A stretch of DNA of 23,971 bases from a virus: positions 1 to 23,971 of the IMG/VR virus record IMGVR_UViG_3300037585_000005; one strand, 5' to 3'. The notes beneath the pieces are model-generated. The model did no database searches and was not told the DNA's origin. It saw only the letters and a list, made by a program, of their open reading frames with translations. Positions 15,025 through 23,534 of this stretch are shown here, piece by piece. How positions within the stretch are numbered: position 1 is the first letter of the stretch; each line of letters begins with the position of its first letter. Both the position numbers and the translations under genes were made by a program.

Positions 15025-17031
15025 TTATGCTACAGCTGCTAGTCGAGGTAAGATTAAATTGTAGTCGCCACCGGCATCTTTATAAAGTTGTAAAAGCTGA
15101 GTATCAGTTAATGTCTGGTTAGTTGTTGTATCCATAATTCTAGAGTCATCATCGTAGTTACCTTCTCCATAAAGACTTGTTAACAATATTTCTTTAAGAG
15201 CACCTATACGTGTTTGATCAGTTAAAGGATCTGGTGCATCTTGATTTATTAATCTAAAAGCTTTTAGTAAATCTGGATCGTCTTTTAATCTTTCTATTAA
15301 TTGTAACTGATCAGGTATAGCATCTTGTTGTCTGATTCCTTCTGCCATAGCTGCTTCACCAAAATCAACTAATGAATTTCTAGGCACAAATCCTTCTGTT
15401 GGCTTCATCATGGCCATAAATCCTGCCATCATTTGTTTTGCAAACTCAGGATCCTTACCAACCTTTTCAGTATAGCTTCCGGGAAAAGATGCAAGATAGT
15501 CCATAAATGAAGGCTCTGTTCTGCCAGCTGCTGTTGCTCTTTCTAAACTGTTTTGATAAAGAATATCTTTCATTGCATCTGATTCTTCAATTTCAGGAAT
15601 GGTTGCTGCACCTGATCCTGTGCCTGGTGGTTTCTTTTCATCATCACCAAATAAAGCTTTGCCGCCATAAACTGCCCCAGTAATTGCAGGTGCTCCATAA
15701 AACAATGCTCTACCTGCTTGTCTTTTTGGAGTAGGAATCTGTTTTACAAGGTCTGTTGCTTTTCTACCAAACATAGCAATACCTGGTGGTATAAATGAAT
15801 CAACGTCTTTAGGTTTATTCTTTGAACCTTTAGGTCGCCCTGGACCTTTTTTCACTTTAGGTTCAGCTTTCTTTTCTTTAGCTTTAGCTTTTTTTGCTTT
15901 GCTTTCAGCTTTCTTTGCTTTAGTCTCAGCTTCTTTTGCTTTAGCTCTAGCTTTTTTTGCGTCAGCTTTAGCTCTTTCAGTTTTAGATATTCTCTTTCTA
16001 ACCCATTCCGTACCTTTTTTAATCACCTCTTTTCCACGCCCGAACTTAGCTATGCCACCAGCAGCCATCATCATTGGTTCCATAGTAGCTATACCACCAT
16101 TAGCAAAGTTAACGTAGTTACTTTCTACATCTGTTTTAAATTCATCAAAGTCTTTATTAGCATCACGTAAAGCTTCAGGATTGCCTTGTTTAATTTCAGG
16201 AGTATTTACTTTAGCAGAACTTATTGAAAATCCTTGAGTCATCTTAGGAGCATCATCACCCCCCATACCGCTTAACGCAGATCCTAGTTTTGCAAAATCT
16301 ATACCGCCACCTTCTGACATGCCTATTGGAATTATGTTAGCTATACCACCACTTTCATATCTTCTAATCTCTGGAGTGTTAATTGATGTTCCTTCAATCA
16401 TATACCCAGGACTCATTTCCCCAGTTTCTCCTAATGCTCCAAGATCACTTAATGCTTTTCCAATCACTGACCATTTGTTTTCTTCTTCTTGGTCTTCTTG
16501 GTCTTCTTGTTCATTTTCGTTTGCAACTTGAAGATCTTCTTCTGCGTCATCTAATGCATCATTACCTAAAACACTTCTAGCAATAGTTCCAACATCATCT
16601 CTAAACTCTTCATCAGCAGCGAGTGGACCTACAATTGCTGTTGTAGGAACTCCCCATGCAAACGATTTACTGCCAAGTATTTTTTCTATTCCACTTGGTT
16701 TATATCCTTTAGATGCTTTGTTCGCAATTCTTGCAGCCTTAATTCCTCTATTTGCAGCAGCTCCAAATGGACCAGCAGCATACAAAGGTAATGTTGCCCA
16801 CTCATAAGGATCAGTGTAATCAAAGATGTAATCTTTTCCAAAATCATGTGCATCTTTCATTGTTTGTTTAGTTCTTTCAGGATCTCTAGCATATGAAACT
16901 GCTAAATTAAAAGGACTAGATAGAGCACTATATTTTTTAACACCTTGTAAAAAGTTATCAAACATACCTGGTTCTTCAACCAAGTCACCATTAGCGTATC
17001 TTATTGGGGCAAGTCCTGACGTAATACTCAT
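15025..17031 (-). CDS. Virion-associated protein with Lys/Ala heptad repeats and AT-hook-like motif
   Basis: A 668-aa protein of unknown family in the virion cluster. From the N-terminus: a segment beginning with YANGDLV; an acidic run near residue 175 (NENEQEDQEDQEEENK); Gly-rich patches with repeated YESGGIA, FANGGIA and MAAGGIA motifs; six Lys/Ala heptads at residues 354-395; GPGRPKGSKNKPK at 396-408, close to an AT-hook; a short hydrophobic GRALFYGAPAITGAVYGG; and a helical C-terminal third. The basic tract could bind packaged DNA. NTPEI occurs twice (INTPEIRRY and VNTPEIKQG), a sign of an internal duplication. The start shares one base with the upstream stop (TAATG). A role as structural or ejection protein is inferred from position. 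Confidence 0.72.
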   Translation of the reverse strand: MSITSGLAPIRYANGDLVEEPGMFDNFLQGVKKYSALSSPFNLAVSYARDPERTKQTMKDAHDFGKDYIFDYTDPYEWATLPLYAAGPFGAAANRGIKAARIANKASKGYKPSGIEKILGSKSFAWGVPTTAIVGPLAADEEFRDDVGTIARSVLGNDALDDAEEDLQVANENEQEDQEDQEEENKWSVIGKALSDLGALGETGEMSPGYMIEGTSINTPEIRRYESGGIANIIPIGMSEGGGIDFAKLGSALSGMGGDDAPKMTQGFSISSAKVNTPEIKQGNPEALRDANKDFDEFKTDVESNYVNFANGGIATMEPMMMAAGGIAKFGRGKEVIKKGTEWVRKRISKTERAKADAKKARAKAKEAETKAKKAESKAKKAKAKEKKAEPKVKKGPGRPKGSKNKPKDVDSFIPPGIAMFGRKATDLVKQIPTPKRQAGRALFYGAPAITGAVYGGKALFGDDEKKPPGTGSGAATIPEIEESDAMKDILYQNSLERATAAGRTEPSFMDYLASFPGSYTEKVGKDPEFAKQMMAGFMAMMKPTEGFVPRNSLVDFGEAAMAEGIRQQDAIPDQLQLIERLKDDPDLLKAFRLINQDAPDPLTDQTRIGALKEILLTSLYGEGNYDDDSRIMDTTTNQTLTDTQLLQLYKDAGGDYNLILPRLAAVA
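15847..15972 (-). repeat. Six 21-bp repeats encoding Lys/Ala heptads
   Basis: Read on the minus strand, six consecutive 21-bp units encode AKADAKK, ARAKAKE, AETKAKK, AESKAKK, AKAKEKK and AEPKVKK. The heptad starts with Ala and ends with basic residues. The tract leads directly into the AT-hook-like GPGRPKGSKNK. The units are degenerate at the DNA level. Confidence 0.85.
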
Positions 17032-18584
17032 TACATTACCTTGCTGTAATCTACAGCGTAATAGCCATCTTTAACTATTACTGCATCTGGTTTAACTTCT
17101 AGAACTTCTTGAGCTAGTACGCCCTCAGCTGGTTCGCTTTCAGCACCCAGTGCTTTACCTTTTTCGTTCCAATCCCATGTGTACCAATTGATACCTGGCT
17201 CTAGTTCACCGACTTTTTTAATGTTAGTTTTTAACTCTAAGTCAGACATACCAACTATAGTAGCTATAGTTCCTGCGGCACCTAATGCTTTAGAGAAACT
17301 GCTTGGCTCTTGATAAGAACCACGTTGATAAGCACTCGTACCAGTTCCACCAGATATTCCACCCATTGGTGATCCAGCCAGTAACTGTTGACCTTGCATA
17401 AGTCTTTGCATTGGCTCTCCAGCAAGTTGTTGTGCTCCAGTAAATTGTCTTGATAGTGCTGCTTGTTGAGTAGCCTGACCTTGTTGGCCTAATTGATTCA
17501 ACATACCTATTTGTGCGCCTAACTGACTTTGTCCTTGTTGTCCCAATCCAGCAATGCCTTGACCAATCTGGCCATATTGTTGTCCTAACCCAGCTTGCAT
17601 AGATCCTAGTCCACCTAAAGCTTGGCCACCGGCTGCAATGTTAGATCCAAAGCCACCTAATGCTTGGCCTCTAGCTACTTGTTGTGATCCTAAACCAGCC
17701 ATTTGACTACCTAATGCTGCTTGTTGTGCACCTATGGCTGCCTGTTGTCCACCTAATCCTGCTTGCATTGAACCCAAACCAGCTTGTCTGCCTTGTTGTG
17801 ATTCAAATGCTTGTTGTGCAGATCCTAATGATTGACCAAAACCTTGACTTCTTAAAGCACCAATAGCTTCAGCTGCACCTCTACCTGTTTGTCTTGCTAA
17901 TTCCTCTTGCGATATACGTCCTCTTGATCCACCAAAAGCACCTTGACTAATAGCTCTATCACGTAGTCCTATGTCTTGTTGTGCTGATGCTCTGTTAATA
18001 TCTTCTAAAGTTTGTTGAACTACTTGATCTTCATAAGGATCCATAAATCTAGATGCAGACATTGGATCAAACATTTGCGTAGATCCTAAAGCACTTTGTT
18101 CTGCTCTTTGTAATGCACCTATACCGCCAGCTACAGTATCTGCACCTGTGCCTATCATTCTTTCTGCTGCGTCTGAGAACCTTCCAGCTCCTCTAGCTAA
18201 TTGAGATCCTTCTCTCTGAAAGCCCATGCCTTCTTGAATACCAGCTTGAGCCTGTGGTAAGTAACCCATAGCAGTATCTAAATTTTGTTCTTGTTTACCA
18301 AAAAGGCCAGATGCTCTATCTAAACTTGCTTGATAATCTCCTAAACCAGCAGCCTCTTGACGAGCTTGTATTTGTAATGGCGTTAGTCCTGCTGTTTGTT
18401 CTATAGGTATATCTTTAGGTTGAGATATTAATCCTTGATATTCTCCCGGAGATCCAAAGTAAGACGCTAATAGTCTTCTAGAGTAGTCCTCCATGTATGG
18501 AGATACAAAAGAATAACCAGTTTGAGGCGTAGTTATAACGTCTGCTGGTGGACCTTCTTTTGTTTTACTGCTCAATATTCCCAT
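17031..18584 (-). CDS. Virion protein with Gly/Gln heptad repeats and C-terminal peptidase S74 domain
   Basis: A 517-aa protein with three parts. The N-terminal half is helical with conserved blocks such as SRFMDPYEDQVVQQTLED and ISQGAFGGSRGR. The middle (residues 269-352) is made of twelve 7-residue repeats of the type GLGSQQA. The C-terminus, from SDLELKTNIKKV (Ser447), is an S74 intramolecular chaperone autoprocessing domain: WYTWDWNEKG, GVLAQEV and YYAVDYSKV follow. S74 domains assist trimer folding of tail spikes or fibres and then cut themselves off before the Ser. Here the protein ends right at DYSKVM, without the helical tail often following the core. A tail-fibre or tail-tip role is inferred. 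It shares one base with the upstream stop. Confidence 0.8.
   Translation of the reverse strand: MGILSSKTKEGPPADVITTPQTGYSFVSPYMEDYSRRLLASYFGSPGEYQGLISQPKDIPIEQTAGLTPLQIQARQEAAGLGDYQASLDRASGLFGKQEQNLDTAMGYLPQAQAGIQEGMGFQREGSQLARGAGRFSDAAERMIGTGADTVAGGIGALQRAEQSALGSTQMFDPMSASRFMDPYEDQVVQQTLEDINRASAQQDIGLRDRAISQGAFGGSRGRISQEELARQTGRGAAEAIGALRSQGFGQSLGSAQQAFESQQGRQAGLGSMQAGLGGQQAAIGAQQAALGSQMAGLGSQQVARGQALGGFGSNIAAGGQALGGLGSMQAGLGQQYGQIGQGIAGLGQQGQSQLGAQIGMLNQLGQQGQATQQAALSRQFTGAQQLAGEPMQRLMQGQQLLAGSPMGGISGGTGTSAYQRGSYQEPSSFSKALGAAGTIATIVGMSDLELKTNIKKVGELEPGINWYTWDWNEKGKALGAESEPAEGVLAQEVLEVKPDAVIVKDGYYAVDYSKVM
17529..17780 (-). repeat. Twelve 21-bp repeats encoding GLGxQQA-type heptads
   Basis: On the minus strand, in-phase 21-bp units encode GLGSMQA, GLGGQQA, AIGAQQA, ALGSQMA, GLGSQQV, ARGQALG, GFGSNIA, AGGQALG, GLGSMQA, GLGQQYG, QIGQGIA and GLGQQGQ. 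Gly at position 3 is invariant. Units 1 and 9 encode the same peptide but differ at six of 21 bases, so the pattern is kept at protein level. Confidence 0.9.
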
Positions 18585-19720
18585 TACTTATACATTTTAG
18601 CCATTTCTTCGGCTTGTTTTTGAAAATTATACATCTGGCGAGCACCCATTAATCTTTGCTCGTATTCGTCTTCTGGGCTTGCACCAGCCATTATGCCCAT
18701 TCCTCTGACTGCAGCTGAATTAAAAACAAATTCACCATCGCTTAACATAGCTGGTATCTTGTCTCCTCTTTCGCCACCAGGACCAGTAACTAATTCATCT
18801 CTTTCTGGAAAAGCTTCCCCACCTTCAGCCATGTATTTTCTTGAGGCTATTTCTTGCATGCGTCCCACATTTTCATCAAAGATGGCTTGTCTATCTTGAG
18901 TAAAACGAGGAAGTTCCATTCTGCGTGGTGCGTCATCCTCAGTTTCTTCAGTTCCTCCTGCATCTCCTCCGCTTACAGCAGGAGTAGCAGCAACAGGTAC
19001 AGCAGGTGCTTTTCTTTTTCTTTTGTAAGTATCTACATCTAATAAACCTCTAGTAAAATCATCTACACGTCTCATTCCACTAGCAAGTGAACTTATGCCC
19101 CTTCCTATCATTCCAGTCCCTCCAGACATTCTATCTAGTGCATTAATACCCATTCTAATAGGTGCAGTAGGCATTCCATAATATTTCGCATGAATAACAT
19201 CTTTTATAACATCACCTGCATCACCACCAGTATTAACAAAAGTTCCATTTTTAGCATAAAGTTGACTTTGTATACGTCTTGAACCTAAATCATCTACATA
19301 TGTAGCTTCTTTAGGAGGTGAAACTAAAGGTGAGAAAGGAACGCCTTTTGCTTCTGAATATATTTTTGATACTTCGCTTGGATAAAATCTATAGGCAGAT
19401 GGAGTTTCATCTCTTGCGTCAATTGATATTTCTTGACCTGGAGAAACATTTCCATAGTTTAAAGTTTGATATAAAGAACCTCGGCCATCTCCTATTTGTT
19501 CACCACCATAGGCCATAGCAAGACGATCTGATTCAGGTATGTCGTCACCTTCTACATCAGGAATTGTTACACCCAATACATCTCTCATGTAATCAAAGCC
19601 CGGTCTGTTTGCTAACAATCTTTCAATATTGCCAAAACGAGGAATGTATACATCTCCACCCATGTCATACCCTCTAGCCAAAGCTCTTATTCCTTTATTT
19701 CCTTGAGATAAACTGTTCAT
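18584..19720 (-). CDS. Conserved phage virion-cluster protein with SDGEFVF motif
   Basis: A 378-aa protein of unknown function. Short Gly motifs occur at YDMGGDV (18-24), MAYGGEQ and MAEGGEA. The middle has a basic stretch YKRKRKAP followed by an Ala/Pro/Gly linker. The C-terminal region at about 312-331, GPGGERGDKIPAMLSDGEFV, matches a motif often seen in phage structural genes (GPG, then SDxIPAMLSDGEYVxxAxAV). It is therefore probably virion-associated, but its role is not known. The start is preceded only by an A/T-rich 19-bp gap without a clear Shine-Dalgarno sequence. The stop overlaps the next start by one base (TAATG). Confidence 0.72.
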   Translation of the reverse strand: MNSLSQGNKGIRALARGYDMGGDVYIPRFGNIERLLANRPGFDYMRDVLGVTIPDVEGDDIPESDRLAMAYGGEQIGDGRGSLYQTLNYGNVSPGQEISIDARDETPSAYRFYPSEVSKIYSEAKGVPFSPLVSPPKEATYVDDLGSRRIQSQLYAKNGTFVNTGGDAGDVIKDVIHAKYYGMPTAPIRMGINALDRMSGGTGMIGRGISSLASGMRRVDDFTRGLLDVDTYKRKRKAPAVPVAATPAVSGGDAGGTEETEDDAPRRMELPRFTQDRQAIFDENVGRMQEIASRKYMAEGGEAFPERDELVTGPGGERGDKIPAMLSDGEFVFNSAAVRGMGIMAGASPEDEYEQRLMGARQMYNFQKQAEEMAKMYK

Positions 19721-19739
19721 TCTTAATTTTATTATATTA

Positions 19740-20108
19740 TTATGTATACCATTTTTCTATATTCCAATGTTCTTCATTAGAACCAAGGTTTATTGTAGTG
19801 TCTCCTGCTATTTTAACAGTAACAGAACCCACTGATGACTGCAGCTCATAACCCTGTGGATTCACAGGAGTGTGTAACTGTATCCATCGGTTGCCAGTAT
19901 ACACTTGCAATACACCAATAGATGTATTCCATATTACATCACCTTGGTTAAAAGCCAAAGTAGTAATCTTAGAATCATTAAACTGTGGAGTGGAGTTAGG
20001 ATCGAATTGTCCTAAATTAATTTCTAATATTCTAACTAAACGATTAAACGTTTCTGAATCAACGCTGTTTAAGGCTAAAGGCAATCTACTTTCTAAAAGC
20101 TTTGCCAT
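19740..20108 (-). CDS. Small virion-cluster protein
   Basis: A 122-aa protein of unknown family between the gp10-like tail hub gene and the SDGEFVF protein. The N-terminal half is helical (LPLALNSVDSETFNRLVRIL), and the C-terminal half is beta-rich with GDVIWNTSIGVLQVYTGNRW and SSVGSVTVKIAGDTTINLGS. The 'YTGNRWIQL' type of strand is common in phage tail and fibre proteins. The start shares one base with the upstream stop, so both are probably co-translated. A small tail or adaptor component is plausible; evidence is context only. Confidence 0.68.
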   Translation of the reverse strand: MAKLLESRLPLALNSVDSETFNRLVRILEINLGQFDPNSTPQFNDSKITTLAFNQGDVIWNTSIGVLQVYTGNRWIQLHTPVNPQGYELQSSVGSVTVKIAGDTTINLGSNEEHWNIEKWYT

Positions 20109-21988
20109 TACCTCTTTCCATCAGGTCTTATTTCAAATCTGTTTGCTCCAAGTCTCCATTTAAAACCAGTTCTTAAACTTGTATCTGCATCATCATCTGA
20201 TTGTGCTCTGAACACTATTTGTCTAGATCTAGCTCTAATATAGTTTTGTTGTGTGCTACTAGTTACATTATTAGTAGAGTTAGTAGTTAAGTTGTCTCCA
20301 GGGAAGTTTCTTGTTTTTAAAACAAAATTTATTTGGCCACTACTAGAATTAGTTCCAAAGAATTTAACATCTGGAATAATTTTCTTTATGAAACCAAACT
20401 TCTCTCCATCATCAATATCAATATCACCAGATTCTATAAAGACATTATCCATTGGTAAGCCATCTGCATCATCGCTGTTCTCATGTGTATAAAGATAATT
20501 AACAGAACTATCTTTACCTGTTGCTCTTGGTTTCTGGAAGATTCCATCGTCTAACCAAGCTGTACGTGATAGTTCTCCAATGCTCCATGCTTGTTCTAAA
20601 TAATTGTAAGTTACATATCTGTCGTTTTCAGAAGATGATGCTGAAGGATAGAACCAACCTATTTCATTAAATTCTCTATTGGTAAATGCTACAACTTTAA
20701 ATGATTGACTTTCATTAAAATCATCAAGTACATAATTTAAAACAGAACAAGTTAATCTTTGAACAGAACCAGAGTAAGAATAGAATCCATCTCTTGCCAT
20801 CCAATAAACTGAATCAGGTGCATTGATTGCTCCATTAGGAGATATTAATCCTACGTTTTCATTAATAAGATTTACTCCGAAAGTAAATGGAGCACCAACA
20901 AATTGCATACTGTATAAAGCAGTATCGGTCCATATAAGAGTTTCTTGTCTTGATCTTAATCCACCAACAATTTGAGATCCTGCTGATAATCTTAATGATC
21001 CAGCTGTATTTGTAGAATTTGGTTCCCATTCAGTAATACTTTCTTGATCAGAGAAAGCTATTAACAAAGGATCTATCGTACCAGATCTTGAACTACCTGA
21101 TATTGGATCTGCTCCTAAAACAATAACATGACGATCAACATCACTAACGATAGTTTGAATGCCTTTGGTTGGAGCTAAATTTGCTCCAGATAAAGATGTA
21201 ATGTTAACAGCTGCATTAGAAACTCCACTGCTTGCATCCCAATAATATATGCCACCATATCTTGGATTAAAAATTAAATCTTCACCAAATGCATCATGCG
21301 ACCACAACCTTAATTGATCAACTTCAGTTAATTCAGTAGAAGATCCAAAAGTTCCTGAACTCCAAGTTCCTGCGCCCCAACCTGTTGATTCAACGTAAAC
21401 ATCTAAGCCTACATTGATTTGGTAAACGCCATCTACAGCTGACCCACCATTACCACTATCAGAACTATTTGCTGTAACTTCATTGCCATCTGTATCTTTA
21501 GCTAATATTTCATAAGTGTTTGTGCCTGTAACTCTGCTAACTTGATACTCTTGATTTAAAACATTTGCAGTTACTAATCCTCCTAAACTGACAGCACTGC
21601 TAATAGTTACATTGTCATTTGTTACTGCTCCATGACTAGAATCAGTTACAGTAATAGTTGATGATCCATTTGTTGCTGCAAAAGTTATAGAGTTAGTGCT
21701 TGTTTTTCTTGTAGGCGTTATATCATAAAGAACATTACCCTTTTGAATATAATATTTGGTGGTAGTCCCTAAACCTAAATACTTTGTAGAATCAAGAGCA
21801 ACCCATGCTGTTAACGCACGACCTGTGCTTTGATAAGATGAACTAACTGTTTTTTCCCAGCCACCAACTTTTTCTGGCAATCCTTTTCTAAATCTAATTA
21901 AGTTGCCATCAGACCATCCACCTTTATCCATAAGGTCAGTAAATTCTTTATTGATCCCTGGATTAAATACTACTTTAGTTAAAGCCAT
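20108..21988 (-). CDS. P22 gp10-like tail hub / packaged-DNA stabilisation protein
   Basis: A 626-aa beta-rich protein. The N-terminus, with FNPGINKEFTDLMDKGGWSD followed by LIRFRKGLPEKVGGWEK, is the hallmark of the podoviral phage-stabilisation family related to P22 gp10, which closes the portal after packaging and forms the tail hub. Residues about 95-185 (NSITFAATNGSSTITVTDSS onwards) look like an inserted beta-sandwich seen in marine relatives. Later blocks such as TDTALYSMQFVGAP, YWMARDGFYSYSGS and VTYNYLEQAWSIG recur like propeller blades. It overlaps the endolysin gene by 10 bp at the start. It is strong evidence for a short-tailed virion. The length exceeds P22 gp10 (472 aa), consistent with the insertion. 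Confidence 0.8.
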   Translation of the reverse strand: MALTKVVFNPGINKEFTDLMDKGGWSDGNLIRFRKGLPEKVGGWEKTVSSSYQSTGRALTAWVALDSTKYLGLGTTTKYYIQKGNVLYDITPTRKTSTNSITFAATNGSSTITVTDSSHGAVTNDNVTISSAVSLGGLVTANVLNQEYQVSRVTGTNTYEILAKDTDGNEVTANSSDSGNGGSAVDGVYQINVGLDVYVESTGWGAGTWSSGTFGSSTELTEVDQLRLWSHDAFGEDLIFNPRYGGIYYWDASSGVSNAAVNITSLSGANLAPTKGIQTIVSDVDRHVIVLGADPISGSSRSGTIDPLLIAFSDQESITEWEPNSTNTAGSLRLSAGSQIVGGLRSRQETLIWTDTALYSMQFVGAPFTFGVNLINENVGLISPNGAINAPDSVYWMARDGFYSYSGSVQRLTCSVLNYVLDDFNESQSFKVVAFTNREFNEIGWFYPSASSSENDRYVTYNYLEQAWSIGELSRTAWLDDGIFQKPRATGKDSSVNYLYTHENSDDADGLPMDNVFIESGDIDIDDGEKFGFIKKIIPDVKFFGTNSSSGQINFVLKTRNFPGDNLTTNSTNNVTSSTQQNYIRARSRQIVFRAQSDDDADTSLRTGFKWRLGANRFEIRPDGKR

Positions 21989-22416
21989 TCTTTTCCTTCA
22001 AATAGTAAAGCTTCTGCTTCTCTTCTTTTTACTAAACCATCTAAAACTTTTCCTCCAGCTTTGTTCCATCTTTTAATTTGCTGTGGTATTTCATTGTATT
22101 TACTTTCATTCAACAGCGTTAACATTGTTGAAGACATTAGATTGCTTGACCCTAAGTTATAAACCCAAGACGTTAAAGCATCAAACTGATTTTGTTCTAA
22201 AGGAACATCAACCATATCATTTATGTAACCTTCATATTCAATCATCTCTTCTTCTAAAAGATAATTAGCTTCATCTTTATTAATTACATCACCTTCTTTT
22301 ACGTCTTTAGTATGGCCATACCCAATGGTCCACACGCCAGCCGGGCACTTATATGCTTCTAGCTCACAGCCTTCAAACTTTTTAATTAAAGCTATTCCTT
22401 CTTGCGATATTTTCAT
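21979..22416 (-). CDS. Endolysin, GH24 (T4/P22-type) lysozyme
   Basis: A 145-aa muramidase that cleaves the glycan strands of peptidoglycan. The catalytic pattern E-8-C-5-T is complete: Glu15 in FEG, Cys24 in AYKCPAG and Thr30 in WTIGYGHT. Cys at the second position is a known variant of the T4 Asp. An in-frame extension to 22509 exists, but the ATG at 22416, with GGGGG upstream, gives the standard family start. There is no signal peptide or SAR segment, so release must depend on a holin. It follows the SNase gene after 1 bp and overlaps the tail hub gene by 10 bp. Confidence 0.93.
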   Translation of the reverse strand: MKISQEGIALIKKFEGCELEAYKCPAGVWTIGYGHTKDVKEGDVINKDEANYLLEEEMIEYEGYINDMVDVPLEQNQFDALTSWVYNLGSSNLMSSTMLTLLNESKYNEIPQQIKRWNKAGGKVLDGLVKRREAEALLFEGKEWL

Positions 22417-22417
22417 A

Positions 22418-22810
22418 TTACCCCCAAATTTTTGTTTTAGCCCCACCAAAATAAGGCACTGCATGACCTTCTTCAATAAGTTTTTCACAAATATCTTCAC
22501 CATCTTCATTATAAGGTATGCCTAGAATCCTTCCATACTTACCTTTACCTAATGACTTTACTTTAAATGTACCTACACAAAGTTCTTTTAATCTTTCTTT
22601 TGCTTTAAGACCTAAAGCTTTTTCAGAAAGATTTCTAGTACGGCTCTCTGGAGTATCTATACCCGCAAGTCTAACTCTTTGCTTGTGTAATCTTACATCA
22701 AAACCTAGATCTAATACGCAATCAAAAGTATCGCCATCTATAATTCTATCTAATGTTGCTCTATAAACAAACTCATCTGGTGAATTATTAATCTTTTTTT
22801 TCTTCGTCAT
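22418..22810 (-). CDS. SNase-like (thermonuclease-fold) nuclease
   Basis: A 130-aa staphylococcal-nuclease-fold protein. The key residues are present: Asp25/Asp27 in DGDTFD, Arg47 in RVRLAG, Asp52-Thr53-x-Glu55 in GIDTPES and Arg94 in GKYGR. It should therefore be an active calcium-dependent phosphodiesterase. There is no signal peptide, so it acts in the cytoplasm or is released at lysis. I chose the ATG at 22810 over an upstream TTG at 22837. It overlaps the lipoprotein gene by 23 bp and precedes the endolysin by 1 bp, which places a DNase inside the lysis cluster. Possible roles are degrading host DNA or reducing viscosity of the lysate; neither is shown by sequence. Confidence 0.88.
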   Translation of the reverse strand: MTKKKKINNSPDEFVYRATLDRIIDGDTFDCVLDLGFDVRLHKQRVRLAGIDTPESRTRNLSEKALGLKAKERLKELCVGTFKVKSLGKGKYGRILGIPYNEDGEDICEKLIEEGHAVPYFGGAKTKIWG

Positions 22811-23156
22811 TATCGTAATCTCTGTAAAATTTAACAATACCTAATATTTCTTTAATATACCTAGTAATATCTGCTATATCCATACTTAAATGTTCGTATT
22901 CTTTACTGGATAAAGTGTAATACGCTCGCCTGGGGGCTTCGCCTTTTTCAAGATTAGTTAAATATTCTTCCATTCTTTCTGGTGTCATTATTTCCCACTC
23001 AACAGGATCCATCTGCACTTCCATAGGCAATGGTGGATGATACATAGGAGGTCTTTCAGCTATTGTGGTTACTGAAACAGGTTTAGCTTTAGGCTGTATC
23101 ATCGAACAACCAGATGCTATTAGTATACAACTAACTATTATCGCTATCTTTTTCAT
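22788..23156 (-). CDS. Lipoprotein, candidate outer-membrane spanin (o-spanin)
   Basis: A 122-aa lipoprotein. The signal peptide KKIAIIVSCILIASGC carries a lipobox ASGC with the lipidated Cys at residue 17. The mature part is Pro-rich first (ERPPMYHPPLPMEV), then helical with WEIMTPERMEEYLTNL and ADITRYIKEILGIVKFYRDY. The gene starts 26 bp inside the end of the coiled-coil membrane gene, an arrangement typical of i-spanin/o-spanin pairs (Rz/Rz1), which fuse inner and outer membranes at the last step of lysis. The ATG at 23156 is preferred to the TTG one codon upstream. The mature length is longer than most Rz1 proteins, so another periplasmic lipoprotein role is possible. Confidence 0.72.
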   Translation of the reverse strand: MKKIAIIVSCILIASGCSMIQPKAKPVSVTTIAERPPMYHPPLPMEVQMDPVEWEIMTPERMEEYLTNLEKGEAPRRAYYTLSSKEYEHLSMDIADITRYIKEILGIVKFYRDYDNDEEKKD

Positions 23157-23532
23157 CAAATTGGTTTGGGTCTGTTAATTCTTCTAGTTTTTCTAAAACT
23201 CGTTTAGAGGCTTTGTTAATTTTGCCTTCCATAAGCTCTGGTTTTTCTAGTGTTAATTCATCTAAATCGTGTGAAGCAAATGTTTTTCTAAGTTTATTAA
23301 CATCACGCATAGCTTCTTGCTTTTCTTTTTCTAAAACAAGTAATTGATTTTGCGTTTGTTGTTGTTTATTAAGATAATTTTCTATAGCTTCGTTTTGTTC
23401 TTGTATTTTAGTTTCAAGAATAAGCTGATTGCCTTTTAAGGTGCCTATGTCGTCTTGTAGTCTATCTATCCAATAAGCTGAACCAGCAATTGTAGCTAGT
23501 AATAAACCACCCATTATTAAACCAATTTTCAT
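23131..23532 (-). CDS. Candidate inner-membrane spanin (Rz-like)
   Basis: A 133-aa protein with one N-terminal membrane segment (IGLIMGGLLLATIAGSAYW, residues 3-21) followed by a long charged coiled coil up to about residue 85. It ends with HDLDELTLEKPELMEGKINK and then KRVLEKLEELTDP. The latter block is a familiar ending of phage i-spanins (Rz-like, DUF2570 type). It spans the periplasm and would meet the lipoprotein encoded by the overlapping next gene. Its position upstream of nuclease and endolysin genes completes a lysis cluster. Confidence 0.78.
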   Translation of the reverse strand: MKIGLIMGGLLLATIAGSAYWIDRLQDDIGTLKGNQLILETKIQEQNEAIENYLNKQQQTQNQLLVLEKEKQEAMRDVNKLRKTFASHDLDELTLEKPELMEGKINKASKRVLEKLEELTDPNQFDEKDSDNS

Positions 23533-23534
23533 AT

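Noticed and set aside
17529-17780. CRISPR-like array
   Set aside because: The 21-bp units are contiguous, in frame and degenerate, with no spacers; they are protein repeats.
19721-19742. TATAAT-like late promoter in the 19-bp gap before the 378-aa gene
   Set aside because: The gap is pure A/T-rich sequence and no -35-like box lies at proper distance upstream, so chance is a sufficient explanation.
22418-22837. Longer SNase gene from TTG at 22837
   Set aside because: It has no ribosome binding site, and the added residues precede an ATG that aligns better with the nuclease fold.
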